Shown: piece by piece, positions 1-12,047 of the stretch
Numbering within the stretch: position 1 is the first letter of the stretch
Layout: each line of letters begins with the position of its first letter
Assembly: GCF_004210375.1 (NCBI RefSeq)
Contig: NC_134825.1
Span: 6,138,001-6,202,000 of the forward strand
Direction: 5' to 3'
Source: Tachypleus tridentatus
Taxonomy: Eukaryota > Arthropoda > Merostomata > Xiphosura > Limulidae
DNA length: 64,000 nt
Program-made: the position numbers and the translations under genes
Notes under the pieces: model-generated
Seen by the model: the letters and a program-made list of their open reading frames with translations, nothing else
Told to the model about the DNA's origin: nothing
Database searches by the model: none

Positions 1-420
1 GAGTTCTAGTAGAAGTTCATATCACCACTAAACATTTTCTGGTTTACATGTATCGCATTATTAGATTAATTTAAAGTTAACATGGAGTTAATTCCTACCT
101 GTTATACAAGATTTCGTTAAGGCTGAAAATACCAATGTTATACGATACACTTGTTTAAAACTTTACCTCTCATATATAATCCCACCAAATAAAACTCTAC
201 ATTAAATATCATTAAATAGGAGTAGATAATAACGTGTTTCCAGTTAGCAGTTACAGAATAATGACAACATCTGGTGATTATTACATTAGATGTTCCAAAT
301 TATATTCTTTTATTACTTTTAATTAGCATTCAAGGTTGTTACTGGCACAACCTTTATTCAAACCGAACGTAATTTAAAATTTTCTTCTCATTAATAAAAC
401 AATATCTTTAGGTTTAGGTA
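1..420. other. AT-rich noncoding sequence
   Basis: No exon, repeat or RNA gene could be recognised here. The sequence is AT-rich and has stops in all frames. Confidence 0.5.
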
Positions 421-870
421 TAATATAACATGATTAATGAATATTATCACATCGTTTGTTTGTTTGGAATTAAGCACAAAGCTGCACAATGTGCTCTGTG
501 CACCACGGGTATCGAAACCCTGTTTCTAGCAGTGTGCCACTGCGGAGCAATATCATGTCGTTGAACATAACATAATTAATTAATATTATTATATTGTTGA
601 ATATAACATAATTAATTAATATTATTATATCGTTGAATATAACATAATTAATTAATATTATTATATCGTTGAATATAACATAATTAATTAATATTATTAT
701 ATCGTTGAACATAACATAATTAATTAATATTATTATATTGTTGGACATAACATAATTAATTAATATTATTATATTGTTGAATATAACATAATTAGTGAAC
801 ATTATCATATCGTCGAGAAAATATCGAGCACTTGAAGGTATTTCGATTATCATAACATCGTCCAGATAAA
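421..870. repeat. 36-bp AT-rich minisatellite, interrupted by a SINE
   Basis: About seven head-to-tail copies of a 36-bp unit (ttgaatataacataattaat followed by taatattattatatcg) run from about 557 to 795, with degenerate copies at 421-450 and 796-870. A SINE fragment separates the first degenerate copy from the main block, so the SINE probably inserted into an existing array. The 36-bp period keeps one minus-strand frame open, but the product is a low-complexity Ile/Asn run and is not a gene. Confidence 0.85.
455..548 (-). mobile_element. SINE family 2 (tRNA-derived), fragment
   Basis: The segment starts with a TTTGTTTG tail, then GAATTAAGCACAAAGCTGCACAATG and the block CACGGGTATCGAAACCC, whose reverse complement resembles a tRNA B box. 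The same arrangement recurs at 8.69, 9.71, 16.48, 20.31, 26.17 and 45.75 kb. This copy lacks the segment after the B box (GTTGTAAGTCCGCAGACATA in better copies). Confidence 0.7.
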
Positions 871-1557
871 ATCCAAAACGTTATTTAGGCGGGAAAAATT
901 ATAATTTGAAATTATGTAAAAGACTTTAAGACTCTACGTAAAATTGTTATTATGAAATATATTAAACACAGATAAGTGAAGTAACAACCTAGACGAGCTA
1001 GTTTAGCCACTGACGAAACACCTATTACACATTCTGATATTGTTTAGAAACTACTAATACATAACACGTCAGATAAAGTTAAAAAATACATTGTATTCCT
1101 TATGTTAAATGTAATACATTATATTTAGGTTATCAGGCAGACGGTGGCACTGCCTATGTGAAAGTGGCCCGGATTGTTCCTCGAATGATATTTTAAACAT
1201 TTCATGAATAGGTCATCAGAACTCTACAATACTACATAGTGTTTCCTTTAATGACTATATCTGTGTACTCACTGAGTCATAAGTTCTTGCAATGTCCATA
1301 TATGTCTATAAATGTTATGGTATTCTTCCTTCTGCTACTTTTATACTACACGACAACTCAACAAACCAAAACAATGGTGTCAACCAATTTCACTGAGGTG
1401 ACATAGTTTGAAACGGACTATCCACTTTTATAACGATTATAATTAATTAATGGTAATTTAAAAACGACAACATAATTTTAGTGCAAACGATGTTATCATT
1501 ACCCCTTGAAGTTAGCTTTCTTACAGAAACATGGTGTTCTTTGAAAATATAAAGCAC
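871..1557. other. Noncoding sequence, no feature seen
   Basis: Apparently unique AT-rich sequence. No exon, tRNA or clear repeat was recognised. Confidence 0.45.
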
Positions 1558-2243
1558 AAGGTGGAACAGGAATTACCAGCCAATAATAGATTAATAATAA
1601 ATATTACAGTTGGAACAGGAACAGCAATTACCAGCAAATAATAGATTAACAATAAATATTACAGTTGGAACAGAAACAGGAATTACCAGCCAATAATAGA
1701 TTAACAATAAATATTACAGTTAGAACAGGAACAGGAATTACCAGCCAATAATAGATTAACAATAAATATTACAGTTTGAACAGGAATAGGAATTACCAGC
1801 CAATAATAGATTAACAATAAATATTACAGTTGGAACAGGAACAGAAATTACCAGCCAATAATAGATTAACAATAAATATTACAGTTAGAACAGGAACAGG
1901 AATTACCAGCCAATAATAGATTAACAATAAATATTACAGTTGGAACAGGAATTACCAGCCAATAATAGATTAACAATAAATATTACAGTTGGAACAGGAA
2001 TTACCAGCCAATAACAGATTAACAATAAATATTACAGTTGGAACAGGAATTACCAGCCAATAATAGATTAACAATAAATATTACAGTTGGAACAGGAATT
2101 ACCAGCCAATAATAGATTAACAATAAATATTACAGTTGGAACAGGAATTACCAGCCAATAATAGATTAACAATAAATATTACAGTTGGAACAGGAATTAC
2201 CAGCCAATAACAGATTAACAATAAATATTACAGTTGGAACCTT
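1558..2243. repeat. ~49-bp minisatellite with variable GGAACA insert
   Basis: About thirteen tandem copies of a unit with core ATTACCAGCCAATAATAGAT followed by TAACAATAAATATTACAGTT. Units are about 49 bp, but copies in the first half carry one or two extra GGAACA/GAAACA hexamers. Copies become shorter and more uniform towards the 3' end. Confidence 0.9.
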
Positions 2244-2320
2244 TTTGTACTTAGAACTTTATTATAAATGTAACGCCCCTATATCTATCGAAATACTGCA
2301 TTAAAAACAACAACAAACAA

Positions 2321-2646
2321 ACATGTAAAGAAAAACTTTAAAAAAGGAAGTGAATGTAAGGATGGATAACATAAAGTTTTCAAAAACAAGATGGTAAGAA
2401 TGAGACTTGCACCATCCCTATATAACAGAGCAGCTAATAATTAACATATAGCAATAATATCTCTTCAATCACAACAGAGTTTAATTTATCCTATCTTTGT
2501 CTGATAGCGTTCTGTAACACTGTGCATGAGACCATTATGTATGTATGATGTACTATTCTTACCATCTTGTTTACATTGTTTTTGAAGGACTAATATTAGC
2601 CATCCCTACATACAGGTCCGTTTTTAAAACGTTTTTCTTTACTTGT
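2321..2646. mobile_element. MITE-like foldback element
   Basis: Two imperfect inverted arms of about 80-95 bp (2321-2401 and 2551-2646) flank a ~150-bp centre. The left arm begins CATGTAAAGAAAAAC and holds AAAACAAGATGGTAAGAAT; the right arm reads ATTCTTACCATCTTGTTT and ends GTTTTTCTTTACTTG. A short non-autonomous DNA transposon is the simplest reading. No open frame and no definite target-site duplication was found. Confidence 0.5.
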
Positions 2647-2974
2647 AAGAGGTAAGAAGAAGAACACAGAAGGTTATATTCCAGATATAAAATATGAAAT
2701 TAATATTTATGCTTTACATATAAAATATAAAAAATGACAAATTAAATAACATATTCCACATATAAAATGTGTCAGGAAGTCAATAACGCATTATATTCCA
2801 GTTGTAAAACGTGAGAGGAGGTACAAGACAAGTTATGTTCACTTAAACTTCCGTTATAGGAGAGGAATTGAATATCTCTTTATATTATTGTTATAATATG
2901 TTAGAGAAAGTAAGTAAGACGTCATGTTCTAGATGTAGGGAGAGAATATAAAGAAATGAGGGGGTGAATTTTTT

Positions 2975-3125
2975 TGTTTCGTTGAATTTCAGTCAGAGCT
3001 TCTCGAGGTCTACCTACACTAGCGGTCCTTAATTTATAAGTGATAAAACTGAAGACTAGTTAACACGCTACCTCCAACTCTTAGGCTACTCTAATCTAGT
3101 AAGATTGGCCGTCATATTATGACTC
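2975..3125 (-). mobile_element. SINE family 1, degenerate body
   Basis: The order of blocks matches the body of SINE family 1 on the minus strand: a GAATTTC-AG start, CTACACTAGCGGTCCTTAAT, a CTAGTTA block, CCTCCAACTCTTAGGCTACTC and GATTGGCCGTCATATTATGA. It is clearly more diverged than the copies at 4.66 or 44.3 kb, so it is an old insertion. The tRNA-like head is absent. Confidence 0.6.
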
Positions 3126-3882
3126 CCTCTTATATTCATAAAATGCCACAGGATATAAATGTCTCGTTATATTCCTGAGGTATAATAATTAACGGATCAG
3201 ACAAGAAAACGAGTTACTAGAATACAAATACTTTTAAATAAGATGACGTCATTAAATAAATTATCTCCAAATAAGAAGTCCAGAGAAAGGAGTTTTATAG
3301 CTGTAACACGGAGACAGCGTAGTTCAGGCCCTTTCTCTTATCGATATATACCTCACGTGTTTTGGAAAAAAAATAAATAAAAATGAAGGCATCCGACACC
3401 TCTGTGGGATGGATTTCCCCTAATGGTTGTCTTTATCTCTAGTTTTAGCTTATTATTTTAGCCAAGTTGGTTCAATGAACTGTGTTCTTGGTTCGGCGGT
3501 GGATTAACACGGATGATGGTTCATTGTGGTCAGTGCTTTCATAATATTCTACTTAATTCATTTTCTGCCAGATTTTTTCTAAAAATACAAACTTTATTTT
3601 ACTTCTTTTTATTTTCCAGTTGTAATAAAATCTTAAATAGTTTCTTGGAGTCGCTGGTTAGTGATATTTAATAATTCATTCAACCATATCACGAGAGAGT
3701 TATTTTAAATAAAGCTTTTAAGTAAAATAAATATATAAAACTGATTTTTGAGAATTTGTCTTGCTTTCCAAATTTCCGATTGTTTACAGTTTATTCATTT
3801 TATTGGAACAAAAAATTGTTTTGAAAAGAAACAGTTCAATTTGTATTTCAGTATGTTTGTTCTCTCTATTACTGAACCATTC
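3126..3882. other. Noncoding sequence, no feature seen
   Basis: AT-rich with short homopolymers. No exon or repeat was recognised. Confidence 0.45.
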
Positions 3883-3892
3883 AACAAAATAT

Positions 3893-4151
3893 TGGTCCGA
3901 CATGGCCAGATTATTAGGGCACTCGACTTTGAATCCCCATCGTACCAAATATGCTCGTCCTTTCAGCCCTGGGGGTGATATAATGTTACGATCAATCCAA
4001 TTATTCGTGGGTAAAAGAGTAACCTAAGAGTTGGCGGTGAGTGGTGATGATTAGCTGCCTTTTCTCTAGTCTTTCACTTCTCTCTTAGAGAACGCTAGCG
4101 CAGATATCCCTTGTGTAGCTTTGCGCAAAATTTAAAAATAAACAAACAAAC
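3893..4151 (+). mobile_element. SINE family 1 (tRNA-derived)
   Basis: It carries the family body in order: ATGGCCAG head, CAAATATGCTCG, CCTTTCAGCC, TTGGCGGTG, AGCTGCCTT, GTGTAGCTTTGCGC, then an AAACAAACAAAC tail. A 10-bp direct repeat AACAAAATAT flanks it (3883-3892 and 4152-4161) and is a plausible target-site duplication. The tRNA-like head is shortened. Confidence 0.85.
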
Positions 4152-4658
4152 AACAAAATATAATCATACAAACGTGTAATTGTCCTTAAATAGTATCCGA
4201 TAGTTTGATTTTTGATATGTATCTTAATAGTGATATATTTTAGAGGTCAAAAGATAGAAATTAATCATAAAAATAAATTAATTTCATAACAACGCATCAG
4301 TGTAAAAGCAAATCGCAACTTTAAAGAAAAATCCAAGTTGTTTTAGAAACTCTTTAAGCCTAAGAAATGATAGGTTCATTACGTTCCTACACTGTGCTTT
4401 AGAAATCCAATAAGTTTTAGTTTTTAAAGCTTTATAGTAATTATTCTAAAAACATTTATACACATATCTTTGGTAATGTTTAGCGATAGGAATACCTCTC
4501 AATATGGAGCACGAACTTCATTTCAGATAACAGCGATACACTTATAATTCAACGTTAACGTACGAGTCGTTTCAACACTTGTTTAAATCGAGGCTTTGCC
4601 TATTTTTCATCTTACATTATTAGAGTCCCTAACTTAAGAAGCCTTCACTATCCTGGCG

Positions 4659-4877
4659 CATCCCTGTCGCGCCAAACATGCTCGCCCTTTCAGCCGTGGG
4701 GGCGTTATAATGTGACGGTCAATCCCACTATTCGTTGGAAAAAGAGTAGCCCAAGAGTTGGCGGTGGGTGGTGATGACTAGCTGCCTTCCCTCTAGTTTT
4801 ACACTACTAAATTAGGGACGGCTAGCACAGATAGCCCTCGAGTAGCTTTGTGCGAAATTTCAAAACAAACAAACAAA
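4659..4877 (+). mobile_element. SINE family 1, 5'-truncated, with 13-bp target-site duplication
   Basis: The insertion is bounded by a perfect 13-bp direct repeat CACTATCCTGGCG at 4646-4658 and 4878-4890. The element begins inside the tRNA-like head (ATCCCTGTCGCGCCAAACAT) and runs through the intact body to a (CAAA)n tail. 5' truncation plus a target-site duplication is the hallmark of LINE-mediated retrotransposition. Confidence 0.92.
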
Positions 4878-4890
4878 CACTATCCTGGCG

Positions 4891-7800
4891 ACAACAGGAA
4901 AGGCAACAAGTAGGTTGTATCTGCCGCCAACATGGCCAACATGTTAAATGAGTAGTAGAATTGACATTTACAGTGTAATACCTTCACAGATAATAATGTG
5001 AAATGTGTTCAGGGTGAATACCATGTAACGAACCTTGGATCTTTTAAAACAAAGTCTGGCAAGTTAATTATTCATCCACGCCAAGCTCATAACTTATGTT
5101 TCAGGTAACAAAATACGACAAAAAATGAAGTCTTAAAATGAGCAAAACTAGGAGCGGTATCGAAAACATACAAAGAGCTGATGGCCTGGTGGCAGTAAGA
5201 GTAACAAAAAGGGAAAATGTTCGAGGTTCGAGATGTGATACTTATGAACATATTTTGTAGTTCAACTGTTTTGTTTTTTTTTTTTTTAAATAAGAGCAAA
5301 TCCCGTTATTCGTTTCAAAAGAACAGGATACAGCTTTTGTGGCGGAAGGTGTTGCTGGTTGGCCGCCTTCGCTCTGGCCAGAAGTTAAAAGTTATGGACT
5401 ACTCTACATATATCACAGGAATGTTTGAGCTCAATGAACAAGATGGGCGTGTCTCAAACATTATGGATCCAGGTGTAGTTAATTAGGAATATTTAACTAT
5501 AGGAAAGGCAACTAGTTAGTAACATCCATGGTACCAAGGGAATTGTCCGGCTCTAAGCAGAATTTCTTGATTTATGGAACGTGAACAATGTTGTTTTGTG
5601 CAATTCAGTGATTAACTGTCACTCTTGTAACGCGCTCATTGCTGCATGTGGTCAGTGACCTAGCGGTGTGAAATTTGGACTTTGACTTGCAGCTTGACCA
5701 GCTCGCCAGAAATACATTGAACAATGGATTACAAATTCAATGATTACTTAAAAATGTCGAGATCCCGATTTGATACGCTTAGTGATGGTGTGTCCTTCTT
5801 TATTTCGAGCCACTGACCCTAAACTCTCTGTTGTGAATATTGCTTCTTTATATGTAGTGGTGTGTTTCTTACGCCCACACGCACTTGTGAAGATAGCCAA
5901 ATGCCACGTGATTTTCAAGGAGATAAAACCGTCACGACAGTCGTGGCTAAAGGCTGGCTGGCTTGGTTGGTCATGCAGTCAAACAACAGATTTTTGTACA
6001 CGAGAAATGTTTAGCGGTCAATGACTAGATTGAAAATCAAGTCAACAGAAATAATTGTGTACATGTCAGTTTCCATCATCTCCCGATAATTTTGCATCTA
6101 TCTGTTCTGATATGAAGCTGATAATAGTAGCGTCAAACAAAATTTAAATAATGCAGTTTTAACCTCTATTATCTATAGTAATTTTAAAGTAGGTCTCTTA
6201 CTGTGGTTCATAATAGGGTGGTTTGATTATGTGGTTCATCAACCAGAACAGTTACACAAAATCAAAATATTGGAGCGAGTTACTTCCTATACGTTCCAGT
6301 TTCTGGCATATTTATAATGGCACACTCTATGTGAGTATGGGTAATATTTATAGAACACACAATTGAACATTCCTAGGACATAGACCTTTATTTAACCACT
6401 AAAACGTTGTCTGCACTGACATAACGAAACAGTTCAAAGTTCATTCCTAATTACCATTGCCTTATCTTCGTATGCGCAGTATTTTCAAAAAAAAAAATTT
6501 TTGTTTACAATAATTCAGTTCTAGCTTCCGGTTGTGTTTGTTTGTTTTTAATAATAAACATTCTTTCTTGTTCCGGAACACAGGAGTCGTTTGTTTCCAG
6601 TCAATAGACCATGCATTTCCTTTTAATAAACTTCTGCATGGCAAGAAACCGACTTCAAGTTATTCAAAAGCTATAGTAACTTTAACGATTTCATTTGTTG
6701 TAGGTTACTTCTATTTCTGTAGAAAGAAGCTTTCAATCAAGTTACGATTAGAACATTTTTTAATGTTTTCAAATGCTGTGAAATAAGGAAATATCCAGTT
6801 TATAAAAATAAATCTTTTTTAATCTTAGGTTAAGACTGTGCGTGTGTGTAATACCAGCAGGGATTGTAGAGAAGTGAGACACTTGTTTTATGATAATTTG
6901 ACCCAGGAAGTGATTTGTAATGATAACATCACTATATTCATGCCATAGCAAACTAAAGTCATTTTACGATTATAAAACGTTCTGAATAACTTGGTGGAAA
7001 TAACGTGGAACACACCATAAAATAACACCAAGTGATTAACGTAATTAGGAGCAAACCATGTGGCTAAGAGAACGCAGCAGAACAAACTACAGAATAGCAT
7101 TACATGATTAACATGAATAACACTAGTATCACATCATGCGGAACACACCATGAATTGGTATCTAGGACCACGTGACAAACAAACCCCGAACTAACTTGAA
7201 TTACCCGAATCAAATCCTGAGTGCACCTTCATGTCACGATCATAAATACCTTCGTTGTACTTGAATAGAAGAAAGTCTGGTACTCTAGTATGAAAAACAA
7301 ACATTCACGCAAGATTTGTTATATAAGAATGTTATATAAGATATTATTATACCCATATAAAACTTTATTTCCATATTTATTAATGCAGGTATATTTCTAA
7401 ACACTGGATATTTGTATAATCTCACTTTTGACCACATTCAACTAGTTTTTAAATACTTCGCTTTTTCTAATCAACTATTAACTTTAGAGTTTCTCCGTGT
7501 TCTGCTTGGTCTGGAAGGTCACAGCAGTGATGTTGGCCAAACATGTTCTGTGGGAATACAAAGCGATTGTCTTGTAAGTACTGTTATATGACTGTGCGAT
7601 AGACCTAGGTAAATAGTTGCGTCTACACTGATCACTTGATGATCTACATTCAGTGGGGAAATTGTGATATTCTTAGAGTCGGCCTTTCTACAAACTTAGA
7701 TGCTTGGACGTAGATAAATCCATGAGTGTTTAAGTAGCTGACTGTCAATCTTCACCAAATAAATGAGTATTAATTCCATTCAATGAAATCTAAACCTAAA

Positions 7801-7892
7801 TTAATATATTCATTTATGAAGGTTTTATTTATATTAATTACCAAATAAAGTAACTGAATGGTAACACCAGTAATAAAGTTAATCTATAAAAG
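4891..7892. other. Noncoding sequence, no gene recognised
   Basis: Several short open frames of 60-90 codons occur (for example 5217-5486 and 5770-6024). None resembles a known protein, has good splice signals or shows biased composition. A poly-T run lies near 5275-5288. Confidence 0.45.
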
Positions 7893-8134
7893 GGATTCGA
7901 TTTGCAATCTGAGGATCGCGGGTTCGAATCCTCGTCACACCAAGCATGCTCGCCCCTTTCAGCCGTGGGGGCGTTATAATTCCACTATTTGTTGGTAAAA
8001 GAGTAGCCCAAGAGTTAGCAGTGGGTACTGATGACTAGCTGCCTTCCCTCTAGTCTTACACTGCTAAATTAGGGACGTCTAACGGAGATAGCCCTCGAGT
8101 AGCTTTACGCGAAATTAAAAAAACAAACAAACCT
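7893..8134 (+). mobile_element. SINE family 1
   Basis: The partial head contains GCGGGTTCGAATCC (B box), followed by the family body with a short deletion after GGCGTTATAA, and an AAACAAACAAACC tail. No target-site duplication was evident. Confidence 0.85.
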
Positions 8135-8690
8135 TCTATTTGTAGTTCAACAGTGCACCTAATTAGGTAATACTTTTTGTGTCATTTTTTAGTTTTTGAG
8201 GGGAATGTGTTGTTTCATATTTCCTCTTAAAACGTGTGCGTCTTACCTTGCAGGTATATACTGAAACACAAAAATAAATGATATCATACCGTTAAGCTTC
8301 GTCAGTTATGTAACACAAAGTTCATCAGTATACTGAATTTCATAGTAAGTCACTGCCCTGCAACCTAACCAGATGCGGTACCTTCCACGGAACTTTATTC
8401 TACCAGTTTCCTACATTACAAGAATATAGTTTTATTCAGACTGTCTTTCATAGACCTATTTTGGGCAAAGTGATATACTTCAATTCTTATTGCATGTAGC
8501 GCCTGTACTAGCTAGTCGTGGCGTTTTCTGTTTGATGAAAATGACTTGTGGTGTAACATTACCAAACTGCTAATGTTTAGATTTATTCACGTACCAGAAA
8601 ATACAATATGTCCTAAGCAGTGATTTTAACGACAAATAGTTTAGTATGTGTAAAAAAGAAACAGAGAAAGCAGAATGCTTATCTAGAGTA
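8135..8690. other. Noncoding sequence, no feature seen
   Basis: No exon or repeat was recognised. Confidence 0.45.
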
Positions 8691-8780
8691 GTTAGCACAA
8701 GGCTCTGCCCACCACAGGTATCGTAACCCGATTTCTAGTGTTGTAAGCCAGAAGACATACCACTGTATTATTGGGGGGTC
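8691..8780 (-). mobile_element. SINE family 2, fragment
   Basis: It matches family 2 blocks: GGCTCTGCCCACCACAGGTA, TCGTAACCCGATTTCTAGTG, TTGTAAGCCAGAAGACATAC, CACTGTATTATTGGGGGG. The 5' CAAAG-GCTAC tail block is missing. Confidence 0.65.
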
Positions 8781-9695
8781 TAGCAAGAAAGAAGCATTAT
8801 AACTAAAAATAATAAGCATAATAAATAAAAAAACAAGTGACAGTGCATAATCTACTAAACACCATTGGCAGATAATAACATCATGGTATTTCTTATTAAA
8901 TATAAAAACTACGTTATAAATTGAATAGTTTATGAAATAATACAAATTCTAAATTTTTGTCCCTATATCAGTTATTAACACTGGATTATTGATTTTTTTT
9001 AATGTAGTGTTTAGAAATCAACATTAATTCTTGTATCCTGGCAGTGGATGACTCGGTTTTTAAGGAAAAATGTTTAACACTGAAAAACCGATATTTTCTA
9101 TCATAAATATAAAAACCTCTACTTAATAATAATCTATTTCATTAATATTTACTCTCTTTCTTCGTGAAATAACTGATACAAAGAATCTCAGTTCTGAAAA
9201 TTAGTTTCATAGTTTTTGGAAGTATCATATTTACATATGAAGATTTAAAACTGCCAAGTAAGAGAACAATGTAATCAATAGAATAAGTTGTCACTTAATA
9301 TTTATATATATCTTAATGTTCTAACGTCCACTTAGTAGTGCATAACGAATAAATTACTTTATATAACTTAGGATCTCTTGGAAAGAAGCTTTATTTAAAG
9401 ATTTTGAAGTAACTAAATTATTGGCTAAGCCAAACACTCTTTGGAGTTCAGGTATAGCTGTCCCTAATTATGAACTACTGACCGAAGAGGAAACAGCCAA
9501 TCAAAAACACTCGCCGTTACACTAACTTCGTCTCTTTCTCTTGGAATCAAATAAAAGCATTGAGTGCCATTTTTACAACGCACCAAAATCTGAATGTCCA
9601 TGGCATTTTCAGTGTATTAAACCTAGGCCCTTGTAACTTTCGAATCACATTTTGATACTTTATCAAGACTGGCTCTAAAAAGAATTAAATATATT
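8781..9695. other. AT-rich noncoding sequence, no feature seen
   Basis: No exon or structured repeat was recognised. Confidence 0.45.
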
Positions 9696-9709
9696 TATTT
9701 AATAATAAT

Positions 9710-9824
9710 GACCCTCAGTGGCATAGCGGTATGCCTGAGGACTCACACTGCTAAAAATCGTGTTTCGATACCTGTGGTTGGCAGAACACATACAGCCCAT
9801 TGTGCAGCTTTGTGCTTAATTCGG
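9710..9824 (+). mobile_element. SINE family 2 with 14-bp target-site duplication
   Basis: The whole element is present: GACCCTCAGTGGCATAGCGG head (A-box region), GTTTCGATACC (B-box-like), GCCCATTGTGCAGCTTTGTG and a short TTAATTCGG end. The perfect 14-bp direct repeat TATTTAATAATAAT flanks it at 9696-9709 and 9825-9838. At about 115 bp it is probably close to the full-length form and fixes the family boundaries. Confidence 0.88.
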
Positions 9825-9988
9825 TATTTAATAATAATATAAAAATATTACAAAACACATCACAATAACACCGAGAAAATAAAACATGCAATTTATTTTA
9901 AGTTGTATTAAATGTATATAAATATTTTTGGTCCACGAAGTATGAGAAAAAGAATAGCCTCAAGAACAGAGATTATGAACTAAATATT

Positions 9989-10084
9989 GGCCCCCTATTG
10001 GCTTAGCAGTGAGTCTGCGTATCCACACCGCTAATAATCATGATGGGCACAGTACAGATAGCCCATTGTGTAACTATGTTGTAG
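9989..10084 (+). mobile_element. SINE family 2, degenerate copy
   Basis: GGCCCCCTATTGGCTTAGCA head, a partial CCGCTAATAATC block and GATAGCCCATTGTGTAACTA. The B-box block is deleted. Confidence 0.6.
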
Positions 10085-10998
10085 ACAAAAAATATATATG
10101 TAAAAAACGGCTCGTTTGGGTTGAGAACTCTACCCATTCTACAAGTGGGTTTTCTCGACATCACTGATTATTATGTTGTAGACGTATAAAGTGTAAGGTT
10201 TGACGTGTAGATTAATTCAAAAATATTAATTTAAAAAACATCGAAAAATACTTTCAATCGAAGTTATGAAAACCTATTACTACTTATCTTTGTGTCTTGG
10301 TAACCGACAAGTAACTATACCAAGTACTATTAAACCTTAAATTCCAAATCACTCTCACCTCGTTCACGTTTTTTAGATGGGCAGATAGTAGGCATAAGCT
10401 CATAAATCTGGTTCAGTATTGTAGAATTAATTAGTATGTAATGTTAGATGCACTTTAGTGCAAATACGAACACTTTTAAATACATCTTGATAAGTTGTCA
10501 GATCTAACTAGCAAATGGCTGACATTTTATGTTTTTCCCCTTTTCCTTTCTTTATTATAGGTTTCGTTAAACCTTAGAGGCAATACTTTACATAAAACAT
10601 GTGTTTGAAAGAAGTTCTAAATTGTATTTACACTTTTAAAGATGCTTTTCCATTATTGGGTTAGTGCATGAACTTTAGGCCTAATCTAACGAGTGAAATA
10701 TTGTGAAACATTACTATAATTACGTCAGGAAATTCGTTAACAGTGATCTAATTTTTAGAGGCTTTATTTTTGTGTAATTTAACTCCAGACTGCCTTCATT
10801 AAGGTATATGTTATTCTTCATTATTTTTTTATAAGCCTACTTTTGATCACTTTCTGAGGTTCTTAAAAAATTTAAGGATTAAGATAAACAGATTCACAAT
10901 TAAGAAACAAATATATTGGTCAAGGTTTGCATGTGATCTGACCCTTAGAGAATAAGCGTAAGAAGTGTTCCATCTAAACTAATTTTTTATACTAAACC
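10085..10998. other. Noncoding sequence, no feature seen
   Basis: AT-rich. No exon, RNA gene or repeat was recognised. Confidence 0.45.
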
Positions 10999-11277
10999 AC
11001 TAGGCCCGCTATGGCCAGGTGGTTAAGGTACTGACTCATAATCTGAGGGTCGCGGGTTCGAATCCCCGTCGCACCAAACATGCTTGCCCTTTCAGCTGGT
11101 GGGGCGCTATAAAGTCATGGTCAATCCTACTATTCGTTGGTAAAATAGTAGCGCAAGAGTTGGCGGTGGGTGGTGATGAGCAGCTGCCTTCTCTCTAGTC
11201 TTACACTGCAAAATTAGAGACGGCTAGCGCAGATAGCCATCGTGTAGTTTTGCGCGAGACTCAAAACAAACCAAACC
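10999..11277 (+). mobile_element. SINE family 1, near full length with tRNA-like head
   Basis: It starts GGCCCGCTATGGCCAGGTGG (A box TGGCCAGGTGG), continues through CTCATAATCTGAGGGTCGCG and GGTTCGAATCC (B box) to GTCGCACCA, then the ~200-bp family body and a CAAAACAAACC tail. The head folds like a tRNA with a Met-like CAT in the anticodon position. The attached body and the repeated occurrence argue for a SINE rather than a tRNA gene. Confidence 0.88.
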
Positions 11278-11315
11278 ATTGTGTTTGAATGCAGCCAAAT
11301 TATGACACACTGAAC

Positions 11316-11393
11316 GTGGTGCGACGGGGATGCGAACCCGCGACTCTCAGATTACGAGTCGCACGCCTTAACCTACCTGACCATGCTAGGCCT
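11316..11393 (-). mobile_element. Isolated tRNA-like head of SINE family 1
   Basis: Only the tRNA-derived head is present on the minus strand (GTGCGACGGGGATGCGAACC to ACCATGCTAGGCC). It sits about 40 bp from the inverted full copy at 10999-11277. The body is missing, so it is a 3'-truncated copy or a deletion product. Confidence 0.7.
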
Positions 11394-12047
11394 ACATTTG
11401 ATGGAGACACTAAACTGGATAAAGTTCTGTTTTATTCATAATCTATATTTATTATAAAACATAAGTAACCTAGTTTCTGCTGGAACAACAGTGAAGGAAT
11501 GAATCAAAATCTTTTGCCCTAATTACGTATTCGACAATATTATTTTATAACTCTGTACATTTATTTATACATAAACGACATTAATGTAAGGTCGTAAAAC
11601 AGGTAAAGTTTCGTTTTAAAAGTTCAAAATTTCGTGTTATATCTTAACTGGATTTTCACGTGTTTTAACGAGTTTAGAAATGCAATCTTGGACTAGGGAC
11701 ATTTGGTCCTTGAATAGAGTTAAATTATCTTAAAGAATATTGAAAGTTCTGTTTATCAGCCATAGTACATTGATCATAGTACAAAAATATCACGAGAAAA
11801 AGATATAATTATGTGTGAACTTGACATTCGTCGTGATGGAAATTATATAATTACTGTGGAAATAATAAGCCTAATCGTTGTGCACTGGGATAGGTAAGCT
11901 ATTACTGTCGAACTATGTCTCCTCGTGAAATGTAGGCTACACAGGCTCAATTCGATTAAGTAAATGTATTCTAGAAAAAAGGCCTACTTGTGTTTCTTTG
12001 AAACAGTACGCGTAGGATTATTTTTTAAACTAAACGACATCGTTATA
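11394..12047. other. Noncoding sequence, no feature seen
   Basis: AT-rich. No exon was recognised. Confidence 0.45.

Noticed and set aside
470-853. 127-codon minus-strand ORF rich in Ile and Asn
   Set aside because: It is the 36-bp AT-rich repeat plus SINE sequence, with no signs of coding selection.
5217-6024. Two ORFs of 84-89 codons as a gene
   Set aside because: Neither shows recognisable motifs, splice logic or composition different from the surrounding noncoding DNA.
10999-11072. Functional tRNA gene
   Set aside because: A and B boxes and a tRNA-like fold are present, but the segment continues into a SINE body found many times in the window.
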